Made by a program: the position numbers and the translations under genes. A stretch of 23,012 bases of DNA from RGIG5952 sp045627605 (GTDB taxonomy: Bacteria > Verrucomicrobiota > Kiritimatiellia > RFP12 > JAAYLN01), in the NCBI GenBank assembly GCA_045627605.1, contig JAZQOA010000143.1, forward strand, positions 1-23,012, in the 5' to 3' direction. Below are positions 1 through 7,087 of the stretch, in pieces. Position 1 is the stretch's first letter. Each line of letters begins with the position of its first letter. The notes beneath the pieces were generated by a model that saw nothing but the letters and a program-made list of their open reading frames with translations, searched no databases and was not told the origin of the DNA.

Positions 1-285
1 TTTCTTGCCGAGCTGCGCGGCAGCTTCCGCGTGCTTTCAAACCGCGAGAGCGGCTTCGGGCGCTTCGACATCGCGCTCTTCCCGCTGCTTGACGGCTTCC
101 CCGGCGTGATCATCGAGGTCAAGGCGGCGGATGCCGACACGGACGACCTCGACGCCCTTGCCGCCGCCGCCCGCGCCCAGATCGACGAGAAGAGCTACGA
201 AGCCGACCTCCGCGCCCAGGGCGTCGCGGACGTCCTCAAGTTCGGCCTCGCCTTCCGCGGCAAGCGTGTTTCACTGAAAAATTGA
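1..285 (+). CDS. AAA-ATPase-like/PD-(D/E)XK protein, C-terminal fragment (cut by window start)
   Basis: The reading frame is open from the first base and stops at TGA 283-285, so this is the 3' end of a gene that begins upstream. The peptide matches the last ~92 residues of the complete gene at 372-2087 almost residue for residue; over the aligned 276 nt I count 12 differences. It holds the nuclease-fold core of this family: an Asp in RFDIA, then an E-V-K triad in IIEVKAA, as in PD-(D/E)XK domains (Pfam PDDEXK_9 type). The last residues (VSLKN) differ from the paralogue (VSLASR), so similarity ends just before the stop. The GTG at 31 is internal and should not be taken as a start. The cellular role of this family is unknown. 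Confidence 0.85.
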   Translation, partial: FLAELRGSFRVLSNRESGFGRFDIALFPLLDGFPGVIIEVKAADADTDDLDALAAAARAQIDEKSYEADLRAQGVADVLKFGLAFRGKRVSLKN

Positions 286-358
286 GGTCATTGCAGGCAC
301 TTGCGCAGACGCAGGCGCTGGTGTTGGCCGGCTCTTGCGTCGGCTGACTTGAAGTTGC

Positions 359-364
359 TATACT
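359..364 (+). promoter_or_regulatory. Extended -10 promoter element (TATACT) for the ATPase gene
   Basis: TGC followed by TATACT at 359-364 is a good extended -10. Only 7 nt separate it from the ATG at 372, so transcription would start at or next to the start codon. A weak TTGCGT at 335-340 lies 18 bp upstream as a possible -35. No Shine-Dalgarno precedes the ATG, consistent with leaderless translation. Confidence 0.5.
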
Positions 365-371
365 ATTTCGC

Positions 372-2087
372 ATGAACGCGCAACGCAAAAGAGTGACGGA
401 CGGCAAGTTGCCGCTGCCGGTTGGCGACAGTGACTGGGCGCGAATCGTCCAACGAACATACTTCGTCGACAAGACCTTGATGATCCGTGATCTCGTCGAT
501 GCCGAGACCCGTGTCGCGCTCTTCACGCGGCCGCGCCGCTTCGGCAAGACAACGGCGATGCAGATGCTCAAGACTTTCTTCGAGAAGGCCGTCGATTACA
601 AGGGCAACCCCGTCGACAACGCGCCGCTTTTCCACGACAAGCTGATCTGGCAGGCGGGCGAAAAGTACCGGGCGCTCTGCGGCAAGTTCCCCGTCATCTA
701 CCTCACATTCAAGGACTTCAAGGCCCGGAACTGGGATGAGGCCGTCGTCTCGCTGCGCAATGCCCTCTCCGGGGAGTGCTTCCGCCACATTGAGGCCGTG
801 AAGACCGCGCCGATCAGCGAGAACACCCGGAGGAACCTCCTCGCCGTTGAAGCGGGCACGGCTTCCGCCGGCGCCATGGCCGACATGCTGGGCGGCCTGG
901 CGGAGGCCATCCACCTCGCGGACGGCGTCAAGCCGATCGTCCTCATCGACGAGTACGACTCGCCGGTCAACTCCGCCTCGACCTGCGGCTACTACGACGA
1001 GATGGTTTCCTTCATGCGCACGTTCCTGCCCGGCGCGATGAAGGACAACGCGCACGTCGAGATGGGCATCATGACGGGTGTTTTGCGCGTCGCGAAGGAG
1101 GGCATTCTCTCCGGCCTCAACAACCTCATGGTATACACCGTCTTCGAGAACCGCTTTTCGCAGTACTTCGGCTTCACGCGCGAGGAAGTCGAGGCGATGT
1201 GCGCCTACTACGGTGTTCCGGAGCGGATGACCGAAATCGAGGCGTGGTACGACGGATACGACTTCGGCGGCGTCCATGTCTTCAACCCGTGGAGCGTCCT
1301 CTACTACTTCGCCAACGACTGCCAGCCGAAGGCGTACTGGCTCGACACGAGCTCGAACGACATCATCGCGGAGCTTGTCCGCGACCTGCCGCACGGCATG
1401 GCCGAGACGCTTGTCGGTCTCTTAAGGAAGGACGCGAAGGACAATCCCCCGATTGTGCCGATGACCACGGAGCTCGGCCCGTACGCGAACATCAGGAAGC
1501 GGAGCGACACCCTCTACGCGCTTCTTGTCTCGACCGGCTACCTGAAGGTCGTGGGCGAAATCGAGGACGGCTATTGCCCGGTGTTGCTCCCGAATCGCGA
1601 AGTCGAGCAGGTCTTCGTGCTCGACATCATCCGCAAGATCACCGAACGCGACGACCGCAGTGTTGCACAGGCCTTCAAAGTCGCCATCATCCGCCGTCGC
1701 CCCGTTGAGTTCAAGACGGCCATCGCCGACTTCCTGCTGGAGTCCGCGAGCTTCTACGACACGGCGGCGGAGGGCTTCTACCACGGGATGCTCCTCGGCT
1801 TCCTCGCCGAGCTGCGCGGCAGCTTCCGCGTGCTTTCAAACCGCGAGAGCGGCTTCGGGCGCTTCGACATCGCGCCCTTCCCGTTGCTGGAGGGTTCCCC
1901 CGGCGTGATCATCGAGGTCAAGGCGGCGCATGCCGACACGGACGACCTCCACGCCCTTGCCGCCGCCGCCCGCGCCCAGATCGAGGAGAAGAGCTACGAA
2001 GCCGACCTCCGCGCCCAGGGCGTCGCGGACGTCCTCAAGTTCGGCCTCGCCTTCCGAGGCAAGCGTGTTTCACTGGCATCCCGGTGA
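372..2087 (+). CDS. AAA-ATPase-like protein with C-terminal PD-(D/E)XK nuclease domain
   Basis: This 571-residue protein has the layout of the AAA-ATPase_like + PDDEXK_9 family, which is abundant in gut anaerobes and has no settled function. Seen in the sequence: an N-terminal FVDKT motif; a Walker A-like loop FTRPRRFGKTT (K59, T60); Walker B IVLIDEYDSPVN (D193, E194); a mid-region with the typical WYDGY and FNPWSV motifs; and a C-terminal nuclease core with D499, E515 and K517 (FD...IEVK). Length is normal for the family, so it appears intact. It follows an almost identical paralogue in tandem. The ATG at 372 has no Shine-Dalgarno and lies 7 nt from a -10 element. Possible roles include defence or addiction, but nothing here proves that. 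Family assignment is confident, function is not. Confidence 0.85.
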   Translation: MNAQRKRVTDGKLPLPVGDSDWARIVQRTYFVDKTLMIRDLVDAETRVALFTRPRRFGKTTAMQMLKTFFEKAVDYKGNPVDNAPLFHDKLIWQAGEKYRALCGKFPVIYLTFKDFKARNWDEAVVSLRNALSGECFRHIEAVKTAPISENTRRNLLAVEAGTASAGAMADMLGGLAEAIHLADGVKPIVLIDEYDSPVNSASTCGYYDEMVSFMRTFLPGAMKDNAHVEMGIMTGVLRVAKEGILSGLNNLMVYTVFENRFSQYFGFTREEVEAMCAYYGVPERMTEIEAWYDGYDFGGVHVFNPWSVLYYFANDCQPKAYWLDTSSNDIIAELVRDLPHGMAETLVGLLRKDAKDNPPIVPMTTELGPYANIRKRSDTLYALLVSTGYLKVVGEIEDGYCPVLLPNREVEQVFVLDIIRKITERDDRSVAQAFKVAIIRRRPVEFKTAIADFLLESASFYDTAAEGFYHGMLLGFLAELRGSFRVLSNRESGFGRFDIAPFPLLEGSPGVIIEVKAAHADTDDLHALAAAARAQIEEKSYEADLRAQGVADVLKFGLAFRGKRVSLASR

Positions 2088-2118
2088 GGCATGTTCTGGG
2101 TTCCAGGTTTGAGGGCGT

Positions 2119-2151
2119 GAGACAAGAGACTTGAGACGAGAGACGCGAGGC
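2119..2151. repeat. Heptanucleotide tandem repeat (GAGACNN)
   Basis: GAGAC occurs at 2119, 2126, 2133 and 2140, exactly every 7 nt, followed by a degenerate fifth unit GAGGC at 2147. The units read GAGACAA, GAGACTT, GAGACGA, GAGACGC and GAGGCGG. It lies between the stop of the ATPase gene and the promoter of the large secreted protein. It looks like a short microsatellite and does not encode a continuing protein. Confidence 0.75.
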
Positions 2152-2173
2152 GGATGCCTCTTTAAACCGTCGA

Positions 2174-2195
2174 ATTTTCGCGAATTTGCGAAAAT
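2174..2195. repeat. Perfect 8-bp inverted repeat, possible operator
   Basis: ATTTTCGC (2174-2181) and GCGAAAAT (2188-2195) are perfect reverse complements separated by GAATTT. No T-tract follows, so this is a poor intrinsic terminator. It lies just upstream of the putative -35 (2198-2203) of the secreted-protein gene, a position suited to an operator. Confidence 0.5.
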
Positions 2196-2197
2196 GC

Positions 2198-2226
2198 TTG
2201 CGCATAAGTCTGCGATTTGCAATAAT
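2198..2226 (+). promoter_or_regulatory. Promoter for the large secreted protein
   Basis: TTGCGC (2198-2203) as -35, a 17-bp spacer, and AATAAT (2221-2226) as -10, preceded by TGC. The extended -10 matches other promoters in this window. The predicted transcript has a leader of about 22 nt before the ATG at 2256, containing AAAGGA at 2238-2243. Confidence 0.45.
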
Positions 2227-2255
2227 TACAATCCTAGAAAGGATTGCGTGGAAAT

Positions 2256-5200
2256 ATGTTTAAGATGAAACAAGCCCTTGTCGCGGCATGTGTCGCCGCA
2301 TTTGCCGTGTTTGGCGTCTTTGCCGTCGAACCTGACGCCTATTACGAATGGCTGGGGTCGCAGGCGAATGCGGCGCAGTCCATCAACACCGAGTATGTCT
2401 TCACCAACCAGCCGCGCGTCGTCGCCGTGATGATGAAGATGAACGAGGCCGACTGCGACCAGGCCGGCACGCCATCGGCGTTCTTCAACATCAACTACGT
2501 CAAGACGAGCATCTACTACCGCTATGGCAGCGGTTCGGCCAACCTGAGCAACGCCAAGTCGTTCCCGACGGTGGTCGGCAATTGGGTCGAGTGCGTATGG
2601 ACCACGAACCTCGTCCATGACGGCGTCTGCTACGGCACGGTGAACAACCCTCCGTCCTTCAAGAACAACAAGCAGCAGTTCTGGCTCTTCAAGGGGCGCT
2701 CGGGCAGCTATGTGCGCTTCAAGTCCGTCGACATGTACGACGGCGACGTGCTGGTGCGCTCGTATCGTCCCGCCATGATCAACGGTCTGGTCGGACTGTG
2801 GGACTCCGTGACGGAACGCCTGTTCGTCAACCAGGGCACGGGCTCGTTCGAGTGCGGGCCGCTCTTCAGCGATCCACACAAGCTGACCGTCGCCGGTGCG
2901 CCCGAGAACTACGGCGAGGTCTCGCCCGCGTATGGCCCCCACAAGGAAGTTGCCGCCGGTGAGTCGATTGAAGTCAGCGCGCCGAGCGAACCGATCACGA
3001 TCGGCGGGCTGACGGTGCAGTGCGAGGGCTGGAAGACGTATGCGTGGGATGCCGCACAGCAGGCCTGGACCAATGCGGCGTCCGGCACCGAGACGTCGTT
3101 CACCTACGTGCATCCGGATCCGGCCGAGGAGATGAAGCTCGAATGGCAGTGGGGGTCGATGGGCGTCGACACGGCGGTGTCGGGCGACGGCAGAGTCGAC
3201 TGCTCGCGCGACAGCGGCGATTTCGTGCTGACGGCCGTGCCGGACGAGGGCTCGCGGTTCGTCTGCTGGTACGGATGGGACGACCTGCCTGTCGCCGAGC
3301 GCACGAACGCGACGGTGCGCCTGTCGACCCAGTTGGCGCGGCCGAGGATCACCGCCTATTTCGCCAGGACGTCGGGCGAGAAGTCCGCGAAGACCTGGAC
3401 GAACGGCACGGGATCGTTCCTCTGGACGGACGCCGACAACTGGAATCCGGCGGGCGTGCCGACCTTTGACGACGCGGTGACGGTCGGCGGCCGCGCGATG
3501 ATACACGAATTTGCGGTGGCCGGTTCGCTGGCGGTCGTCAGCGGCGGCGCAGTCTATCTTGGCGGCGAGCCGGACAGTGCCAGCAGCGCGGCCAGCGTGG
3601 TGGCGTCGTATGCCGACAAGGCGAAGGCGCGCGGGCTCTGGGTGGCGGGCGACGTCTCGTGCGCGGGACAGATCGCGCTCGGCGGGCGGACTCCGGCGAA
3701 CGCCATCTCGCTCATCACCAACCTGCAGCTGCGCGTCGAAGGTGACTTCACGGTGAGCGGTTCGGGCAAGCTGGCGGCCTACGCGGCGAGCGATCCGGCG
3801 GCGGCGGTGCGCGGCGATTTCGCGCGGCTCTACGCGGGCGCGACGGTCGTCAGGATCGGCGGCGCGTTCGAGCTGAAGGACACGGCGACGCTCTATCCGA
3901 CGTGCGACGAGCTGACAGGCGCGTCCGTCAAGTTCGAGTCCGCGACGTTCCTCCTCGACGAAGGGGCGAGGGTCTCGGCGATCTCGCGTGGGTGGCACTG
4001 GTTTCAGCGCGGTAACTATGGCGGGCCTTCGGGATACTACGCGCACACGACGCGACTGTACAATACCTTTGCCACGGGCATCGGTTTGAATGCTCAAATC
4101 GGCTCTGGTCACGGCGGTCTGGGCGGTGGCGCGAACGGTACCTTCGGCCTTACCTACGGTTACGCCTATGCGCCGTTCCTGCCTGGCGCGCCGGCCGGTG
4201 GCGACAGCAACTACAATACGAGTTACGACGCGACGACCGGGCTGCTGCGCGGCGGCGGATGCTTCTGGCTGCGGACGATGGGCGAGGCCGTCGTCAACGG
4301 GAAGATCGACGTTTCCGCGCGGAATGCGGACTGGGACGCGGCGTCGGGCGGCAGCGTGTGGCTCGCGGTCGGCGAGCTGACGGCGGGTGAGAATGCGTCC
4401 ATCACGGCGAAAGGCGCGAACAAGGGGAGTTCGGGCGGCGCTAACTGCGCGGGCGGCGGCGGACGCGTTTCGCTCGCGATCGGGCTTTCGGACGCGCAGC
4501 TGGACGCGCTCGCGGAGGGCGAGGTGCCGGAAAGCGTCATTGCGTCCGACTCGATCAGCGCGATTGCGGTCAACGTCTTCGGCGGCACGATGAGCTCGGG
4601 CCGCGCGGGCGACGGCACGGCGACGACGGTGCTGGCCAGGGACGAGTCGGGCGTGACGATCACCGTCGCCTCGTCCATTCCGGTTCTCGTGACGGGGACG
4701 GATCCGGCCTACGGCGGCTGGCCGATGAAGGACAAGACGGAGCATGCGTTCAGCGCGCCCGCCTACGGCAATCACCCCGAGAACGCGACCTGGCGCTACG
4801 AATGCCTCGGCTACGTGGTGTCTAACGCCACGACCGAAGTCGCGTCCGGGGAGACGAACGCCTTCACGTTCACGCCGAACGGCGAGGACGTGACCGTGAC
4901 CTGGTTGTGGGGCGTGCGCGAGTTCGGCGCGAAGCTCGAGACGAGCGAAGGAGGGCAGGTGAACATCAACGGCAGCCTCGGCGACGAACAGGGCATGGTG
5001 TGGACGAAGGAAGGCGAGGATCGCGTCTTCGATGCGGTGCCGGACGCGGGGCACGAGTTCCTGCACTGGGCGGGGGCGATGGTCGAGGACGGACACGAAT
5101 CGCCGCGGCTGACGCTGGATCCGTCGGAGCAGCGGACGATCAGGGCGGTGTTCCGCGTGGCGGCGGAGCCGACCGGCTATACGTGGAACGGCGGCACGGG

Positions 5201-6347
5201 CGCGTGGGACGATGCGACGCAGTGGACGCCCGCGAACATTCCGGGCGGAAAGGACGACGTGACGATCGCGGCGGGAACCTGCACGATCGACGATTTCGCG
5301 GCGGCGAAGTCGCTGACGGTTTCGGGCGGCACGCTGAAGACCTCGCCGACGTCCGCATCGGGAGTCCATAACCGGGTGCGGGTGAACGTCCACGGCGATC
5401 TCGCCGTCACGGGCGATGGCAAGTTCACGTTCGGTGCGACGGGCGGCGGCAACACGGTCTGGAACGGACTGGAGGTGGCGGGTAACCTGACGCTGGACGA
5501 CACGGCCGAGTTCCTGTTCAGCGCGGGCAAGCGGGCGACGCCGTATACGATCAAGACGGGCAGCGGGTTCGTCAACGTGGGCGGCAACTTCACGCTCAAC
5601 GGGCAGTCGGTGTTCCGCCCGAACTGCTCGGGTCAGAACGCCGGCACGCCTGTCGTGACGGTGGGCGGTAGGTTCGCGGTCTCGGCTGAGGCGAAGGTCG
5701 ACGCCGATGGGCGTGGCTTCGGCACGTTCAGCGAAGTGTCGCCCAATACGGGCGTCGGCGACCACGGCGATCTGGCGGCAGGCCATGGCGGACGCGGACA
5801 GAACGGGGCTTCGGATGCGGTCGGCAACGGTGGCGAGACGTATGACTACCTTTATGCGCCGCTCTGGCCGGGCCAGCAGAACCGCGAGTCGAATTCGGCG
5901 ACGCTCGTGCGGGGCGGCGGCGTGGTGCGCGTGAAGGCGAGGGGCATCTGCGTGGACGGCACGGTTACGGCCAATGGCGGTGTGTGCAGCGGCGGCGCGG
6001 CATCGGGCGGTACGATTTGGCTGGCGGCAAGAAGCTTCACATTTGGCGACGGGGCGGTGTTGTCCGCCGCAGGAGTGACGCCATCCGACGCGTCGTACGG
6101 CGCATCGGGCGGCGGACGCATTGCTCTCGGCGTTTGGCTTGACGACTACCAGTATGATGCCCTAATCGCAGATGGCGACGCTCTCCCCGTCAAGACCCGT
6201 GACATCACCGACGAGTTCGTTGCGGCGAATCCCGGACTTACCGTAAATGTGGCCTCGGGCGACCGCGCGGCGGCCGTCGCGGCCTGCCAGGGCACCTTCA
6301 GGGTTGTGGCAGGTCCTCGCCACGGCATTGTGATCATCGTCCGGTAA
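2256..6347 (+). CDS. Large secreted protein with LamG-like domain and a duplicated beta-rich module
   Basis: This 1363-residue protein begins MFKMKQ followed by a hydrophobic stretch ending near Phe-Ala-Val-Glu, a typical Sec signal peptide. ATG 2256 is preferred: AAAGGA lies 12 nt upstream and an in-frame TTG at 2244 abuts that site. Residues ~24-205 resemble a concanavalin/LamG-like domain (YYEWLGSQ...; LVGLWDSVTERLFVNQGTG). Then come two copies of one composite module (about residues 253-800 and 846-1363): an Ig-like piece ending in EWQWG or TWLWG, a bacterial B-repeat-like domain with VPDEG or VPDAG, a TW(T/N)-GTG...W beta-solenoid segment, and a Gly-rich end (GGGRVSLAIG / GGGRIALGVW). 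No C-terminal anchor or autotransporter barrel is visible. Role unknown; surface or extracellular adhesion or glycan binding is inferred from architecture. Confidence 0.8.
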   Translation: MFKMKQALVAACVAAFAVFGVFAVEPDAYYEWLGSQANAAQSINTEYVFTNQPRVVAVMMKMNEADCDQAGTPSAFFNINYVKTSIYYRYGSGSANLSNAKSFPTVVGNWVECVWTTNLVHDGVCYGTVNNPPSFKNNKQQFWLFKGRSGSYVRFKSVDMYDGDVLVRSYRPAMINGLVGLWDSVTERLFVNQGTGSFECGPLFSDPHKLTVAGAPENYGEVSPAYGPHKEVAAGESIEVSAPSEPITIGGLTVQCEGWKTYAWDAAQQAWTNAASGTETSFTYVHPDPAEEMKLEWQWGSMGVDTAVSGDGRVDCSRDSGDFVLTAVPDEGSRFVCWYGWDDLPVAERTNATVRLSTQLARPRITAYFARTSGEKSAKTWTNGTGSFLWTDADNWNPAGVPTFDDAVTVGGRAMIHEFAVAGSLAVVSGGAVYLGGEPDSASSAASVVASYADKAKARGLWVAGDVSCAGQIALGGRTPANAISLITNLQLRVEGDFTVSGSGKLAAYAASDPAAAVRGDFARLYAGATVVRIGGAFELKDTATLYPTCDELTGASVKFESATFLLDEGARVSAISRGWHWFQRGNYGGPSGYYAHTTRLYNTFATGIGLNAQIGSGHGGLGGGANGTFGLTYGYAYAPFLPGAPAGGDSNYNTSYDATTGLLRGGGCFWLRTMGEAVVNGKIDVSARNADWDAASGGSVWLAVGELTAGENASITAKGANKGSSGGANCAGGGGRVSLAIGLSDAQLDALAEGEVPESVIASDSISAIAVNVFGGTMSSGRAGDGTATTVLARDESGVTITVASSIPVLVTGTDPAYGGWPMKDKTEHAFSAPAYGNHPENATWRYECLGYVVSNATTEVASGETNAFTFTPNGEDVTVTWLWGVREFGAKLETSEGGQVNINGSLGDEQGMVWTKEGEDRVFDAVPDAGHEFLHWAGAMVEDGHESPRLTLDPSEQRTIRAVFRVAAEPTGYTWNGGTGAWDDATQWTPANIPGGKDDVTIAAGTCTIDDFAAAKSLTVSGGTLKTSPTSASGVHNRVRVNVHGDLAVTGDGKFTFGATGGGNTVWNGLEVAGNLTLDDTAEFLFSAGKRATPYTIKTGSGFVNVGGNFTLNGQSVFRPNCSGQNAGTPVVTVGGRFAVSAEAKVDADGRGFGTFSEVSPNTGVGDHGDLAAGHGGRGQNGASDAVGNGGETYDYLYAPLWPGQQNRESNSATLVRGGGVVRVKARGICVDGTVTANGGVCSGGAASGGTIWLAARSFTFGDGAVLSAAGVTPSDASYGASGGGRIALGVWLDDYQYDALIADGDALPVKTRDITDEFVAANPGLTVNVASGDRAAAVAACQGTFRVVAGPRHGIVIIVR

Positions 6348-6388
6348 TCGGGTGCTCGCTCCCGGCATCGCCCTCCCCATGCCTGTTG

Positions 6389-6397
6389 TGGTATAAT
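6389..6397 (+). promoter_or_regulatory. Extended -10 promoter (TGG TATAAT)
   Basis: TGG followed by a perfect TATAAT (6392-6397), 24 nt before the ATG at 6422. No good -35 is visible, as can be the case for extended -10 promoters. A strong Shine-Dalgarno AAAGGAGA follows at 6408-6415. It would drive the lipoprotein and the overlapping PilT-like gene. Confidence 0.6.
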
Positions 6398-6421
6398 TTC
6401 GGGTGTGAAAGGAGACTCAAC

Positions 6422-7087
6422 ATGATGACGGGAATTAGACATGCGCTGGTTCTTGCGGCAGCCTTGCTTGGCGGTTGCGCCGTTCTGTCCGGTGGCAAGG
6501 ACGCGGCGGTAGGCGTGATGTCGGCTCACGGGTTCAACGCCTGCACCGGCGCGCAGCCGCAGGCGATGCTCGGGAAGGACGGCACGTTTTTTAGCTGCGG
6601 TTTCCGCGGGAAACGCTTCCACTTCGAATTTGACGTGGCGGACACCAACGTTTGCGTCGCCTCCGAAATCAAGCACCCGCTCGACATCGCGGGTGGGGAT
6701 CGCGTTGAAATCTACTTCGTGCCTGACGCGGCAATGGCGCGCGGCTACCGGTGCGCCGAAATTGATGCCGCGGGGCGCGTCTTGTCGTATTCCGTGGACG
6801 AAGCGAAGAAATTCGACTGGTTCTGGAAGTTCTCGACGCTGAAGAGCAAGGCGCGCCGCACGGCGGCGGGCTATCGCGTGGAGGGGAGCGTGGCGGTTGA
6901 CGAGCTCGTTTCGTTCGGCATTGATCCCGCGTCCTTCTTCCTGGGCGTCTTCCGCGCCGATATGTCCGCCCCGGGCAAGGTCGCCGCCTGGTGCTCGCTG
7001 GCGCCGATGCTTCTGCCCGCGCACTTCCATCAGCCCGCGATGCTCCTGCCTTTCGCGCCGGACGGAGGCCAAAATGGCGAAAATTGA
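6422..7087 (+). CDS. Lipoprotein with CBM9-like (carbohydrate-binding family 9-like) domain
   Basis: The 221-residue product starts at ATG 6422 behind AAAGGAGA (6408-6415); an upstream in-frame GTG/TTG extension would place the promoter inside the gene and is rejected. The N-terminus MMTGIRHALVLAAALLGGC is a lipoprotein signal with lipobox LGGC, so it is probably outer-membrane or periplasmic. The body has the pattern of the CBM9-like/DOMON-type sandwich: a strand with FHFEFDVADTNV, then DRVEIYFVPD, a YRVEGSVAVDEL strand, FFLGVFRAD, and the closing FHQPAMLLPF. It overlaps the next gene by 14 nt, suggesting translational coupling. Ligand unknown. The family call rests on motif pattern, so it is moderate. 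Confidence 0.65.
   Translation: MMTGIRHALVLAAALLGGCAVLSGGKDAAVGVMSAHGFNACTGAQPQAMLGKDGTFFSCGFRGKRFHFEFDVADTNVCVASEIKHPLDIAGGDRVEIYFVPDAAMARGYRCAEIDAAGRVLSYSVDEAKKFDWFWKFSTLKSKARRTAAGYRVEGSVAVDELVSFGIDPASFFLGVFRADMSAPGKVAAWCSLAPMLLPAHFHQPAMLLPFAPDGGQNGEN

Noticed and set aside
363..1394. A 343-codon minus-strand open frame opposite the AAA-ATPase gene.
   Set aside because: No motifs, and the plus strand shows Walker A and B and the nuclease core.
2119..2151. A CRISPR-like array.
   Set aside because: The unit is 7 bp with no spacers; no cas genes are present.
2226..5786. A 1186-codon open frame on the minus strand opposite the large secreted protein.
   Set aside because: Its product is Arg/His/Asp-rich low-complexity sequence with no domain, as expected antisense to GC-rich codons. 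The plus strand has a signal peptide, repeated domains and a promoter.
6386..6421. An upstream in-frame start for the CBM9-like lipoprotein.
   Set aside because: It lies inside the -10 element and would bury the lipoprotein signal; ATG 6422 has a strong Shine-Dalgarno.
6897..7073. A 59-residue N-terminal extension of PilT.
   Set aside because: The extension is the out-of-frame translation of the upstream lipoprotein gene; ATG 7074 has GGAGG and starts with the normal PilT N-terminus.
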